A stretch of DNA of 21,940 nucleotides from Desulfobacteraceae bacterium. GTDB taxonomy: Bacteria > Desulfobacterota > Desulfobacteria > Desulfobacterales > UBA11574. Both the position numbers and the translations under genes were made by a program. Below the pieces are notes generated by a model, which was not told where the DNA came from, ran no database searches, and saw only the letters and a list, made by a program, of their open reading frames with translations. This document shows, piece by piece, positions 13,753 through 21,577 of this stretch (position 1 is the first letter of the stretch; each line of letters begins with the position of its first letter). The stretch covers positions 1 through 21,940 of the forward strand of contig JABMQM010000524.1 of assembly GCA_013203195.1 (NCBI GenBank). The letters are read 5' to 3'.

Positions 13753-15057
13753 ATGAAATTCTTTTTGCTGAAACGGATTCTTTTGGTGGTTTTCGTACTT
13801 TGGCCCGTATTTTCCTTGGCGGCCAACGACTATACATTTGATCTATCGGAAATTGAGAAGAAGCCTTACAGTATTGGCGGTTTTCTCGAAATCCGGCCGG
13901 TGCTTTCCGGCCTGAATCGCGACTCGGCCTTTTACCGGCTTAAATACTTTAATCAGGACCCAGAGAGCGTTCTTGACGAGTATAATATGGGGCTTCGGCT
14001 GGAGGGGAGCTACGAGAAGGGCAAGGCCGGCGTCCATTTCAGAACCGATACCGTCCTTCGCTATGATGATCAGGGCTGGAGCGATGATATCGGAGTGCTG
14101 GAAGGATATCTCTCCCTAAAACCGACAACCGGTTTTTCCCTAAACGCCGGCAAAAGGGTTGTTCCGTGGGGAAAAGGATATGCCTTTAACCCGGTGGCGT
14201 TTGTGTCCCGACCCAAAGATCCCAACGATCCAACCGAGGCCCTTGAAGGCTTTTATATGATCGATGTCGACTTCATCAAAAGCTATGAAGGGCCGCTTAA
14301 AACTTTGGCTTTCACCCCGGTATTTCTTCCTGTTACAAACGACATAAATGATGATTTCGGGGAAGCCGACCATATCAATTTCGCGGCAAAACTCTATCTG
14401 CTGCTTTGGGATACGGATTTGGACTTTATGGTTTTCACAGGTGACAGTCGTACGACCCGCTACGGGTTGGATTTTTCACGGAATATCCTGACAAATTTTG
14501 AAATTCATGGAGAGGCGGCCTGGGTCAACGACTTTCAAAAGAAATCTATCGACAGCCAGGGTAAGCTCACCATGGAAACGGCGGATGTCTTGCAGGCGCT
14601 TTTGGGCATCCGGTATCTGACCGCCAACGATATTACTTATATTATCGAATATTATCATAACGGCGGCGGTATTGAAGTGGACGATGCTGAGAATTTTTAC
14701 AAATTTATAGAAAGTGCCTATAATCGGTATCTTGCTAACGGCGACAGTTCGCAGCTTGCGCGAGCCTCTATGCTGTCTCGTGGCACGTTAGCCTCCGCCA
14801 AGCCGATGCGCGATTATTTGTATTTCCGTGCAAGCATCAAAGAACCCTTCGACATCCTCTATCTTACACCCGCCATCACCTTGATTGTGAATCTGAACGA
14901 TCAGAGCATTTCCCTTACGCCGGAATTGGCCTACACCCCGATAACTAATCTGGAACTGCGACTGCGCAGTGCTTTTCTAATTGGAGCCCAGCGGACCGAG
15001 TTCGGTGAAAAACAAAACGATTGGCGTACTGAGCTTCGCGTGCGATATTTCTTTTAA
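13753..15057 (+). CDS. Outer-membrane beta-barrel protein
   Basis: About 434 residues from the ATG at 13753 (13732 possible; neither has a clear ribosome site). Signal peptide LLKRILLVVFVLWPVFSLAA, then alternating amphipathic strands typical of a barrel: NMGLRLEGSYEKGKAGVHF, FSLNAGKRVVPWGKGYAFN, YLYFRASIKEPFD. It ends in an aromatic residue (LRVRYFF), the usual BAM recognition end. The VPWGKGYAFNP segment recalls alginate-export/DUF1302-type porins. As the last gene of the ABC/LolA-like operon it would be the outer-membrane end of the route. Substrate unknown. Confidence 0.78.
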   Translation: MKFFLLKRILLVVFVLWPVFSLAANDYTFDLSEIEKKPYSIGGFLEIRPVLSGLNRDSAFYRLKYFNQDPESVLDEYNMGLRLEGSYEKGKAGVHFRTDTVLRYDDQGWSDDIGVLEGYLSLKPTTGFSLNAGKRVVPWGKGYAFNPVAFVSRPKDPNDPTEALEGFYMIDVDFIKSYEGPLKTLAFTPVFLPVTNDINDDFGEADHINFAAKLYLLLWDTDLDFMVFTGDSRTTRYGLDFSRNILTNFEIHGEAAWVNDFQKKSIDSQGKLTMETADVLQALLGIRYLTANDITYIIEYYHNGGGIEVDDAENFYKFIESAYNRYLANGDSSQLARASMLSRGTLASAKPMRDYLYFRASIKEPFDILYLTPAITLIVNLNDQSISLTPELAYTPITNLELRLRSAFLIGAQRTEFGEKQNDWRTELRVRYFF

Positions 15058-15303
15058 ACAAACAATGATGCCAGACTTTTGGATTACCTTGAACAATAAA
15101 GACTATCTTTGGTATGCTTGAGACCATCGATATTTAAGAACAATATAACTATTAACAACTTAAGTTGGGGTGGCAACGTATTATTGAAGAAAGAAAAGTT
15201 GAACTTAAAACATTTAAATGCCATACCATGCTTCCAATCATATGTTTGTATGATAGGCTCCCCACCCAGGCAAACAAATTCCCTTTTGAGGAACCGCCGA
15301 TAA
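15058..15303. other. Intergenic region ahead of module 2
   Basis: No gene seen. Contains a short ATCATA-TGTTTG-TATGAT dyad (15236-15253) and the ribosome site GAGGA at 15288-15292 for the TTG-start sigma factor. The GGAAC inside that site resembles an ECF -35 but lies too close to the start to serve this gene. No strong sigma-70 promoter was identified. Confidence 0.35.
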
Positions 15304-15900
15304 TTGTTTAATAAACCGGATGAGAAAACAACCAGTGAAGACCTTATGGGCAGGATCAGGCTCGGGGACAAGCATGCCTTTGAAGTGCTGATACACCGCC
15401 ATCAACAGTCGGTTCTGAATTTTATTTTTCGCTTTATGGGAGATCCTACTGAGGCTGAAGATCTGACCCAAGAGGTGTTTTTAAGAGTCTGGAAAGCAGC
15501 GGGGACCTACAGGCCTGATGCTAAATTCACGACCTGGTTATATCGAATCGCCACGAACCTATGTATCAATAAACAACGTGCAATCCGTATCAACAGGTTG
15601 TTTGCCCCATCTCACTCTCAAGAACAGAGACAGGATCCCAAAGACTCGTTCATCACCGATGAAGGTGCTGAGCTTTTAACCCCCGAAGATCGCCTTATTG
15701 ATTCTGAACAATCGGTCCAATTATTAAGGGCACTCAATAAGTTGCCCACCAGCCAGCGGTTCGCCATTGTTTTAAAAATTTACGACGAGATGTCCTATCA
15801 AGAAATCGCTCAAATCATGGACCGTTCGGTCTCTGCTGTTGATTCTCTACTCATCCGAGCCAAAAAAAATCTTCGGGAAAAATTGACCGGGAAAAAATAA
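15304..15900 (+). CDS. ECF-type RNA polymerase sigma factor, module 2
   Basis: 198 residues from a TTG start; GAGGA lies 11 nt upstream and no closer start precedes the conserved region. Sigma-2: AFEVLIHRHQQSVLNFIFRF, then GDPTEAEDLTQEVFLRVWKA and TWLYRIATNLCINKQR. A ~40-residue variable linker is followed by sigma-4, LPTSQRFAIVLKIYDEMSY and the HTH IAQIMDRSVSAVDSLLIRAK. It is a paralogue of the module-1 sigma factor. It heads a gene run that goes through a decarboxylase-like protein, anti-sigma factor, sensor and an ABC system. Expected to be held by the downstream zinc-finger anti-sigma factor. Confidence 0.93.
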   Translation: MFNKPDEKTTSEDLMGRIRLGDKHAFEVLIHRHQQSVLNFIFRFMGDPTEAEDLTQEVFLRVWKAAGTYRPDAKFTTWLYRIATNLCINKQRAIRINRLFAPSHSQEQRQDPKDSFITDEGAELLTPEDRLIDSEQSVQLLRALNKLPTSQRFAIVLKIYDEMSYQEIAQIMDRSVSAVDSLLIRAKKNLREKLTGKK

Positions 15901-15922
15901 AAGCGCAGGTTTTTGGCTTTTT
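15899..15922 (+). terminator. Weak terminator-like hairpin after the sigma factor
   Basis: AAAAGC at 15899-15904 pairs with GCTTTT at 15916-15921, and the T-run continues to 15922. Low GC and an 11-nt loop make it weak. Its placement between the sigma gene and the rest of the module mirrors the GC hairpin at 7588 in module 1. Confidence 0.35.
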
Positions 15923-15975
15923 AGTGGTTTAAGTTATCAGAAAGAAAAAATTTTCATTCTCTGAAGGGAACAAAT

Positions 15976-16704
15976 ATGATCCGCAAAGTTTTTTTTACCA
16001 CCTTTGTCCTGTGTCTTTCATTGGCAGCCAGCGTGGCAGGCGACACATCGTTCGATGTCACAGTTTATGGGAACTTCAAAAGAATGTTGCATACAGGTGA
16101 TGCATCCGGGAAAGTTGCGCTGTTATCCACTTCCCGTTTAGAAGGGATATATGGCGTTGGAGCCCTCGCTGATCTGCGTGGTGAAATCCTTGTCTGGGAC
16201 GGAAAAGTTTTAGTAACACCGGGTGAATCAGACACGGGTTCTACCCGGTCCGCGACCTCGGAAGATCAAGCGACGCTGCTTGTGACCGCTCGGGTAAAGG
16301 AATGGTTTGAGGTTCAAATACCTCATGACATGACGCAACGGGAATTTGAGCGGTTTGTCATCGATAGCGCAGACTCAGCCCGTATTGACATTAACAGGCC
16401 TTTTCCATTTATCGTAAGGGGTGAGATTACAGATTACACCTGGCATGTGATCACGGGTGCCGTGAAGCGCCTCGATGGCGGTGTGCAGCACCGACAAGGA
16501 CATGCAAACAACCTCTCTTTTTCAGGCTCAAAGACAGCGGGCAAACTCATCGGTTTTTACTCGGCCGAAGAATTCGAAGGCGTGATTTCCCATCCGGGCG
16601 AACGTTTTCATGTTCACTACGCTGACAATCATTTTAGCACATCCGGGCATTTGGACAGCTTCGGCCTTGGGGAAGGAGCCGTATTGCTATTGCCAAAGCC
16701 ATGA
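15976..16704 (+). CDS. Secreted alpha-acetolactate decarboxylase-like (BudA-family) protein
   Basis: 242 residues with an N-terminal signal peptide (VFFTTFVLCLSLAASVAG). The rest follows the alpha-acetolactate decarboxylase fold: GIYGVGALADLRGEILVWDG, matching the conserved glycine-rich entry and DGE region (E70 in the catalytic-Glu position), FPFIVRGEI with an Arg (R148) in the active-site Arg context, and GFYSAEEFEGVISHPGERF. The zinc site is HVH at 212-214 and GH at 225 (FHVHYADNHFSTSGHLD). Known BudA enzymes decarboxylate acetolactate to acetoin using zinc; most are cytoplasmic or secreted by Gram-positives. A periplasmic version inside a sigma/anti-sigma operon is unusual, and its zinc pocket might instead sense or hold metal (inference). 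GAAGGGA precedes the ATG. Confidence 0.8.
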   Translation: MIRKVFFTTFVLCLSLAASVAGDTSFDVTVYGNFKRMLHTGDASGKVALLSTSRLEGIYGVGALADLRGEILVWDGKVLVTPGESDTGSTRSATSEDQATLLVTARVKEWFEVQIPHDMTQREFERFVIDSADSARIDINRPFPFIVRGEITDYTWHVITGAVKRLDGGVQHRQGHANNLSFSGSKTAGKLIGFYSAEEFEGVISHPGERFHVHYADNHFSTSGHLDSFGLGEGAVLLLPKP

Positions 16705-16800
16705 TTTGCATCGAACAAGCATCTCGCAACCGCATCAACGCGGCACCTTATCAGCCCTGAAAACGCGGTTCCATCTTGTCTCTAACGCCATAGGATTACC

Positions 16801-17307
16801 ATGGAAACATGCCGGAATATCAGAAAGAAGCTGTCAGCCTATCAGGACCGGGAACTGGGTCCGGCTGAAAAAGATGCCATCGAAGCCCATCTTCGCATCT
16901 GTGAAGCCTGCCGGAAAGAACATGAGGCGTTGCTGCAGACCTATAGAATTCTCAGGAGCTTGCCTGAGATCGAAGCGACCCCTGGGTTTTCCCGCCAAAT
17001 CGTGGAAAAGGCCACACAAAGGCAGGAACCGGAGTGGATTAGAGCCCTTGGAGCGGCTTTCCGATTATTGCCAGCGCCCACAGCCATGGTCACACTGGCC
17101 ATAGTGGGGTTATTGACAGGGGCGCTGTTAGGAAATTTCTTAACAGCAAGACAATTTGATCCCCTGCCGCCATTTTCCGCCTCTCATACAGACAAGGCTC
17201 TTACACTGGCATCTGTTCAAGTATTTGATGCAACGCCACCAGGTTCTTTTGCAGGAGGTTACCTGAGATTGGCAACATACACACGGGAGACACGCCATGA
17301 GAAATAG
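16801..17307 (+). CDS. Membrane zinc-finger anti-sigma factor, module 2
   Basis: 168 residues. Zinc-finger ligands Cys4, His30, Cys34 and Cys37 (AIEAHLRICEACRKEHE) are in the same spacing as the module-1 protein. One membrane helix at about 93-115 (TAMVTLAIVGLLTGALLG). The periplasmic tail carries QVFDATPPGSFAGGYLRLA, matching the FDSTPPGS motif of module 1 in an otherwise divergent region. It overlaps the sensor gene by 11 nt. The 96 nt before it (16705-16800) hold no gene. It should bind the ECF factor at 15304, with the sensor-like protein and perhaps the BudA-like protein controlling release (inference). Confidence 0.9.
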   Translation: METCRNIRKKLSAYQDRELGPAEKDAIEAHLRICEACRKEHEALLQTYRILRSLPEIEATPGFSRQIVEKATQRQEPEWIRALGAAFRLLPAPTAMVTLAIVGLLTGALLGNFLTARQFDPLPPFSASHTDKALTLASVQVFDATPPGSFAGGYLRLATYTRETRHEK

Positions 17308-17779
17308 ATGGATTGTAATGTTTTTGGTTTTATCCCTTGCAATAAACGTGTCTGTCTTGGCAGCGGTCGGATATAACTTCTATAGGAACCGCCACCAGCC
17401 GTCAACAACCGCTGGTTATTCACATGATAGGGAGCACCATTTTTACGAGGTGCTGGGACTCACACCAGGGCAACTGGAAAAGATGACCCCCATGGCGGCA
17501 TCGTTTCATGATCGCCTTGAAAGCCTCTATTCCGACATGGGGGAAGAAAAAGACGCCCTGATAAACCTTTTGGGAGGTGAAGGTGAGTCGCCAACCCGGA
17601 TCGAAGCGTTGCGCAAAGAGATGGCCGCTATTCAGGATGACATTCAAAAAGCGGTGATCGCGCATGTCCTCGATGTCAAAGAAATCCTGGATCCCAGCCA
17701 ACGGGAACGATTCTTCGACCTGATAGACAGGAGTATGGCCCAGGATAACGGTATGCTCGTTAAAGCAGGAGAAAAATAA
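17297..17779 (+). CDS. Periplasmic metal-sensor-like helical protein (CnrX/Spy-type), module 2
   Basis: 160 residues. A signal anchor (IVMFLVLSLAINVSVLAAVG) is followed by a helical periplasmic domain with LGLTPGQLEKMTPMAASF and LDPSQRERFFDLI, the two LTxxQ-type repeats. HDREHHF at about 43-49 clusters three His near the first helix, a plausible metal site. It is a paralogue of the module-1 protein (similar length, same position after the anti-sigma gene). Overlaps on both sides (11 nt with the anti-sigma gene, 1 nt with the permease) make it part of one translationally coupled chain. Confidence 0.82.
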   Translation: MRNRWIVMFLVLSLAINVSVLAAVGYNFYRNRHQPSTTAGYSHDREHHFYEVLGLTPGQLEKMTPMAASFHDRLESLYSDMGEEKDALINLLGGEGESPTRIEALRKEMAAIQDDIQKAVIAHVLDVKEILDPSQRERFFDLIDRSMAQDNGMLVKAGEK

Positions 17780-19029
17780 TGGATTTACACTATATGGTAA
17801 AAGAGCTGTGGTATCGCAAACGAAGAACGCTGACGGCAACGATCGGTCTGGCCGTGGGCATGGCCATTTTGATCACCATGAATGCCCTTTCATCGGCATA
17901 CACCGAAGCCGCCCGCATGCCCCTTAAGGAAATCGGCGCGGACATCACTGTGCAACGTGCCGGCGATGTCCCTGAAGACCTCACCGGACCGGTCTTTGCG
18001 TGTTCCGCCGTCACCATTCGAAAAAATGAGATCGAACGAATTAGTACACTTCCAGGGGTTCAGGGATTCGCCCAAGCGCTTTTAGTCTGGGTCTTTGATG
18101 CCGACCGCTTTGCCATCGTATTGGGGATTGACCCTTCAAATCCTGTCGGTCCCGGTGTGTTGCGTACACAGCTAACCGATGGAAGATTCTTGGAAAAGGG
18201 TAAAAAGCAAGCCCTTGTCGAGGCCTCTTTTGCGAAGAATTTTAACCTTAAAACCGGAGACACGGTAACGGTAGCCGGTAGAACCTATCCTGTGGCAGGC
18301 ATCGTAGATGCATCCCGAGCGACCAAAATCGCTGTCGCCCATATTTATCTTCCAATGGAAGAAGTCCAGAAAATGGCAGCTGCATCCAAACAGGTGCAGG
18401 CCGTTTCGCCATTTGATAAGGATGATGCGAACATTTTATTTATCAAAGCAGCACCCGGGCAAATTGATGCGCTTGCCCATTCAATCAAAGATATCATGGG
18501 TGACAAGGCCAGTGTGGCGACTCCGGCTTCCTTTTTAAAGCGATTGGGGAGTCTGTTCGCGCTATCTGACAATTTTTCTTTGGTCACTTCACTGATTGCC
18601 GTTGTTGTCACACTCTTAATCGTTTTAAAGACCATGGCGGCAAACCTGACAGAGCGAACCGGGGAGATCGGTATTCTCAAAGCAGTGGGGTGGTCCAACG
18701 GTAATGTGGTCAGCCAGCTTGTGGGAGAGTCGATCCTTCAATGTTTTATCGGCGGCATCCTGGGCCTTCTATTTGCAATTTTGGCCGCATCGGCACTGGG
18801 GTTCATGCAGGTCAGCATTCCCATCCCGTGGGAAATGAGCCCCACCCCGCATTTTCTTCCAGGAGGCGGGGACCCGGCTTTTAAAACGCTTCGATTGCCT
18901 GTTCACGTATCGTGGAAGCTGGCTGGAGTTGCCATCCTGTTATCCTCACTTATCGGTGCCGTAATCGGCGGTTTTTTGAGCCGTCGCATTGCTCGCATAA
19001 AACCCTCGGAGGTACTTCGATATGAATAA
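17779..19029 (+). CDS. FtsX/LolC-MacB-type ABC permease 1, module 2
   Basis: 416 residues. N-terminal membrane helix (~20-42, TATIGLAVGMAILITMNAL), then PLKEIGADITVQRAGD and a large periplasmic domain. The C-terminal FtsX domain has LVTSLIAVVVTLLIVLKTM, NLTERTGEIGILKAVGWSNG (coupling helix), IGGILGLLFAILAASALG and GVAILLSSLIGAVIGGFLS, ending ARIKPSEVLRYE. Between the last two helices lies a periplasmic loop with VSIPIPWEMSPTPHF, sharing IPIPWE with the permease at 20102. Order permease-ATPase-permease resembles lolCDE. GCAGGAG precedes the ATG, which overlaps the sensor stop by one base. Probably exports or extracts something from the membrane under control of module 2. Confidence 0.9.
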   Translation: MDLHYMVKELWYRKRRTLTATIGLAVGMAILITMNALSSAYTEAARMPLKEIGADITVQRAGDVPEDLTGPVFACSAVTIRKNEIERISTLPGVQGFAQALLVWVFDADRFAIVLGIDPSNPVGPGVLRTQLTDGRFLEKGKKQALVEASFAKNFNLKTGDTVTVAGRTYPVAGIVDASRATKIAVAHIYLPMEEVQKMAAASKQVQAVSPFDKDDANILFIKAAPGQIDALAHSIKDIMGDKASVATPASFLKRLGSLFALSDNFSLVTSLIAVVVTLLIVLKTMAANLTERTGEIGILKAVGWSNGNVVSQLVGESILQCFIGGILGLLFAILAASALGFMQVSIPIPWEMSPTPHFLPGGGDPAFKTLRLPVHVSWKLAGVAILLSSLIGAVIGGFLSRRIARIKPSEVLRYE

Positions 19030-19690
19030 TCACCATATCATTTCAGCAACGGATTTGAATAAGGATTTCGACTCTCTCCAAGTGGTTAAAGGTGTCAATC
19101 TCGATGTCAACAAAGGGGAATTTGTTGCGATTGTAGGGAAATCCGGCAGCGGAAAGACAACCCTTTTATCCCTGCTTTCAGGGCTGGAGCGCCCTTCATC
19201 AGGACGGGTTATTCTAGACGGTAGAGATATAACAGATTCATCTGAAAATGAACTGGCGTTGTTTCGTCGCGATACAGTGGGATTTGTTTTCCAGTCATTT
19301 CATCTGATTCCGACCTTATCCGCTTGGGAAAATGTGGCACTGCCCCTTTTTCCGGTAAAAATATCTGCAGAAAAACGCAGGGAAAGGGCACTGGAACTGC
19401 TCCGGCAAATGGAGATGGAACATCGCGCCGAGCACCGGCCCTCAACGCTATCAGGGGGAGAAAAACAAAGGGTGGCCATTGCCCGAGCGTTGATCAATAA
19501 TCCCAAAATCGTTTTTGCCGATGAGCCTACCGGGAATCTGGATTCTGCGACCACTGATGCAATTTTGGAGATTTTAAAGTGTCTTCATGCGGACAACGGA
19601 TTATCTCTTGTGATGGTCACCCACGATTTGGATCTGGCCGAATCATCGGATCGAATTATCCGCATGCAGGACGGGGAGGTTTTATCATGA
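19022..19690 (+). CDS. ABC transporter ATPase, LolD/MacB-type, module 2
   Basis: 222 residues. Walker A GKSGSGKT at 39-46, Q-loop FQSFHLIPTLS at ~91, signature LSGGEKQRVAIARAL at 143, Walker B IVFADEPTGNLD at 163, H-loop VTHDL. The start overlaps the permease end by 8 nt with GGAGG at 19008-19012; the stop overlaps the next ATG (ATGA). It is the only ATPase in module 2 and so should energise both permeases as a heteromeric complex (inference from gene order). More distant from the ATPase at 10962 than the broken copy at 10230 is. Confidence 0.93.
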   Translation: MNNHHIISATDLNKDFDSLQVVKGVNLDVNKGEFVAIVGKSGSGKTTLLSLLSGLERPSSGRVILDGRDITDSSENELALFRRDTVGFVFQSFHLIPTLSAWENVALPLFPVKISAEKRRERALELLRQMEMEHRAEHRPSTLSGGEKQRVAIARALINNPKIVFADEPTGNLDSATTDAILEILKCLHADNGLSLVMVTHDLDLAESSDRIIRMQDGEVLS

Positions 19691-20094
19691 AAAAGTTCTA
19701 TTCTTTTTTTATCATAGGCATTGCTCTATTTATTGCACCGACGGTTTCTTTTTCCAAGAACCCGGTGCAAATCGATGTCCTCTACCTGAATCACGGCCCG
19801 CTGCAGCCAACTTTACGAGAGCTTCGTGCTCTTTTTCCGGAATACGGTGATAAATTAGCTGTCTCCTGGTACGATTTTGATAGTGATGAGGGCGAGCGCT
19901 TTAAATCCAAAATGGGAATAAGCCATCATACGCCGCTTGCCATCTGGATTGACGGCCGGTCCGAACTGATGAATAACGGCCGCACAATAAAATTCGAAGG
20001 ATTCCCCACCGGGTCCGGTCCATCCTTTTTTCAAGGAAAATGGAAGTTGGAAGACCTGGCCATCATACTTGATCGGGTGACCGGGAAGAATTGA
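19687..20094 (+). CDS. Periplasmic thioredoxin-fold-like protein lacking CxxC
   Basis: 135 residues from the ATG at 19687, overlapping the ATPase stop (ATGA). Signal peptide FYSFFIIGIALFIAPTVSFS. The mature part looks like a thioredoxin-type beta-alpha-beta order: QIDVLYLNHGPLQPTLRELR (where a CxxC would follow strand 1, there is HGPLQP), KLAVSWYDFDSDEGERF, and GISHHTPLAIWIDGR with a cis-Pro-like TP. There are no cysteines in the mature region, so it is not a redox enzyme. The fold assignment is tentative. Sitting between the ATPase and the second permease, it may be a periplasmic accessory or substrate-handling subunit. I know no named family with this position. Confidence 0.6.
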   Translation: MKKFYSFFIIGIALFIAPTVSFSKNPVQIDVLYLNHGPLQPTLRELRALFPEYGDKLAVSWYDFDSDEGERFKSKMGISHHTPLAIWIDGRSELMNNGRTIKFEGFPTGSGPSFFQGKWKLEDLAIILDRVTGKN

Positions 20095-20101
20095 GGCTAC
20101 T

Positions 20102-21340
20102 ATGTACTATCGATACGTTATAAAGGAACTCCGGCACCGATCCAACAGGACCCTGGTGAACGTTTTCGGCATAGCAGTCGGGATAGCCCTGTTTGTTTCC
20201 ATTAGTGCCGTATCAACGGCTTACAAAACCGCAGCCAGCCGACCATTTAAAAATATCGGGGCGGATCTGATCGTTCAGCGTGCGGAAAAACAGCAGGACC
20301 AACCGGACAAGCGTATAAAATCCATGCGCGGCATACGTCTTCCTTTTTCAAACCAGCTCTTTGAAGCACAGGACCTGTTAGCGCTGCAACGAATTGAGGG
20401 GATTGATGCCACCACCCATGCACTTTTACTGTGGGAATTTGCAGAAAATGGCTTTAGAACCATAATGGGGGTCGATGCCGGGCAGTCTTCTCTGGGTGCC
20501 GGGAAGGTGCGGGATTGGGTTAAGCAAGGGCGTTTTCCTGAAAAGCCAGACGAAATCGCATTGGAAAAGCATTTTGCCAAGTTTCAGAAGATCAAGCCGG
20601 GAGATACGTTTCAGATTAGCGGGCACACTTTCACTATCGTAGGCATTATTGAAATCAAAGAAGGTGCCCAAGTCGCAGCCGCCAACATTTACATGCCTCT
20701 TGGTATTGCGCGGATGCTGCTAGCGCGAAAACCGGATGCAATGAATCTGATCTATTTGAGATTGAATGATCCCTCAATGCTGAACCAAGTAAAATCTCAG
20801 CTCGCAGCACAAATCAAAGGGGCATCGATCAGCAGTTCCGATTCATTTCTTGAACTCATGGGCGGGGTTTCCATGATTTCAGAAAAGTTTTCTCTTATTG
20901 CCTCCATGGTGGCATTGCTGGGAGCCGTATCGCTGATAATGAAAACGATGATTGCCAATCTGGTTGAACGTTCCCATGAAATCGGCATTTTAAAGGCTGT
21001 TGGCTGGACCCATCAGGAAATACAAAAGCAGTTGACAGCCGAGGCATTTGTTCAGACCCTTGCAGGGGGATTGTTGGGGATTCTGGTAGGATATTTTATC
21101 TCCTTTTTACTGGGCTTTCTTTCTATTACCATACCGATCCCGTGGGAACTTAACCCTGTCCCAGCCATGGCGAAACAAGCCCAGGCGGCAAGCCAAATTG
21201 TGAGGCTTCCGGTTTCTGTGTCCTTGCCTCTTGCTGCGACTGCCATGGGATTATCGGTGATAATCGGTTGTGTAATCGGTTATGTGACAGGTCGGCGAAC
21301 TTCGAAAATGAAACCAGTTGATATTTTACGACAGCTATAG
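20102..21340 (+). CDS. FtsX/LolE-MacB-type ABC permease 2, module 2
   Basis: 412 residues. N-terminal helix (~19-41, VNVFGIAVGIALFVSISAV), then PFKNIGADLIVQRAEK (parallel to PLKEIGADITVQRA of permease 1) and a periplasmic domain. C-terminal helices start with LIASMVALLGAVSLIMKTM; coupling region NLVERSHEIGILKAVGWTHQ; loop with ITIPIPWELNPVPAM; last helix, then GRRTSKMKPVDILRQL. The two permeases are paralogues and likely form a heterodimer with the shared ATPase. The C-terminus matches the two FtsX fragments at 9027 and 10818, showing that module 1 once had its own version. Seven nt separate it from the preceding gene. Confidence 0.9.
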   Translation: MYYRYVIKELRHRSNRTLVNVFGIAVGIALFVSISAVSTAYKTAASRPFKNIGADLIVQRAEKQQDQPDKRIKSMRGIRLPFSNQLFEAQDLLALQRIEGIDATTHALLLWEFAENGFRTIMGVDAGQSSLGAGKVRDWVKQGRFPEKPDEIALEKHFAKFQKIKPGDTFQISGHTFTIVGIIEIKEGAQVAAANIYMPLGIARMLLARKPDAMNLIYLRLNDPSMLNQVKSQLAAQIKGASISSSDSFLELMGGVSMISEKFSLIASMVALLGAVSLIMKTMIANLVERSHEIGILKAVGWTHQEIQKQLTAEAFVQTLAGGLLGILVGYFISFLLGFLSITIPIPWELNPVPAMAKQAQAASQIVRLPVSVSLPLAATAMGLSVIIGCVIGYVTGRRTSKMKPVDILRQL

Positions 21341-21374
21341 ATAACAACGACCCCTTTTAAATAGTTAAAAACCA

Positions 21375-21420
21375 TTGCACATTTGCAGCATCATTGCATT
21401 GCATAAACGCAACAATGCAA
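21375..21420. promoter_or_regulatory. Cluster of TTGCA repeats with an 8-bp inverted repeat, candidate enhancer site
   Basis: TTGCA occurs at 21375, 21383, 21394 and 21399, and inverted (TGCAA) at 21416. TTGCATTG (21394-21401) and CAATGCAA (21413-21420) are perfect inverted arms. The cluster lies 90-135 nt upstream of the sigma-54 promoter, the normal distance for a bacterial enhancer-binding protein. Binding is inferred. Confidence 0.55.
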
Positions 21421-21509
21421 AGTCCGCTCAATCTTCCATCAACCATTGATTATCGTATATTTCTTTTCAATTCACCAATTTATCCCTGCCGGCGCACCCT
21501 TTCTCAATA

Positions 21510-21525
21510 TGGCACGGAAAGTGCT
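21510..21525 (+). promoter_or_regulatory. Sigma-54 (RpoN) promoter
   Basis: TGGCACGGAAAGTGCT fits the -24/-12 consensus TGGCACG-N4-TTGCW with one mismatch (G for the first T of TTGC). The invariant GG and GC are 11 nt apart start to start, as required. The transcript would start near 21536, about 40 nt before the MTH1175-like gene. ORP operons of Desulfovibrio are also sigma-54 controlled. Confidence 0.8.
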
Positions 21526-21577
21526 ATCTAAGACAGTGAAGTGTTAACGAACAATATCATGGGAAAGGAGATTCACT

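Noticed and set aside
15290..15294. GGAAC resembling an ECF sigma factor -35 element upstream of sigma gene 2
   Set aside because: It lies only 10 nt before the start codon, overlaps the ribosome site and has no matching -10 before the gene.
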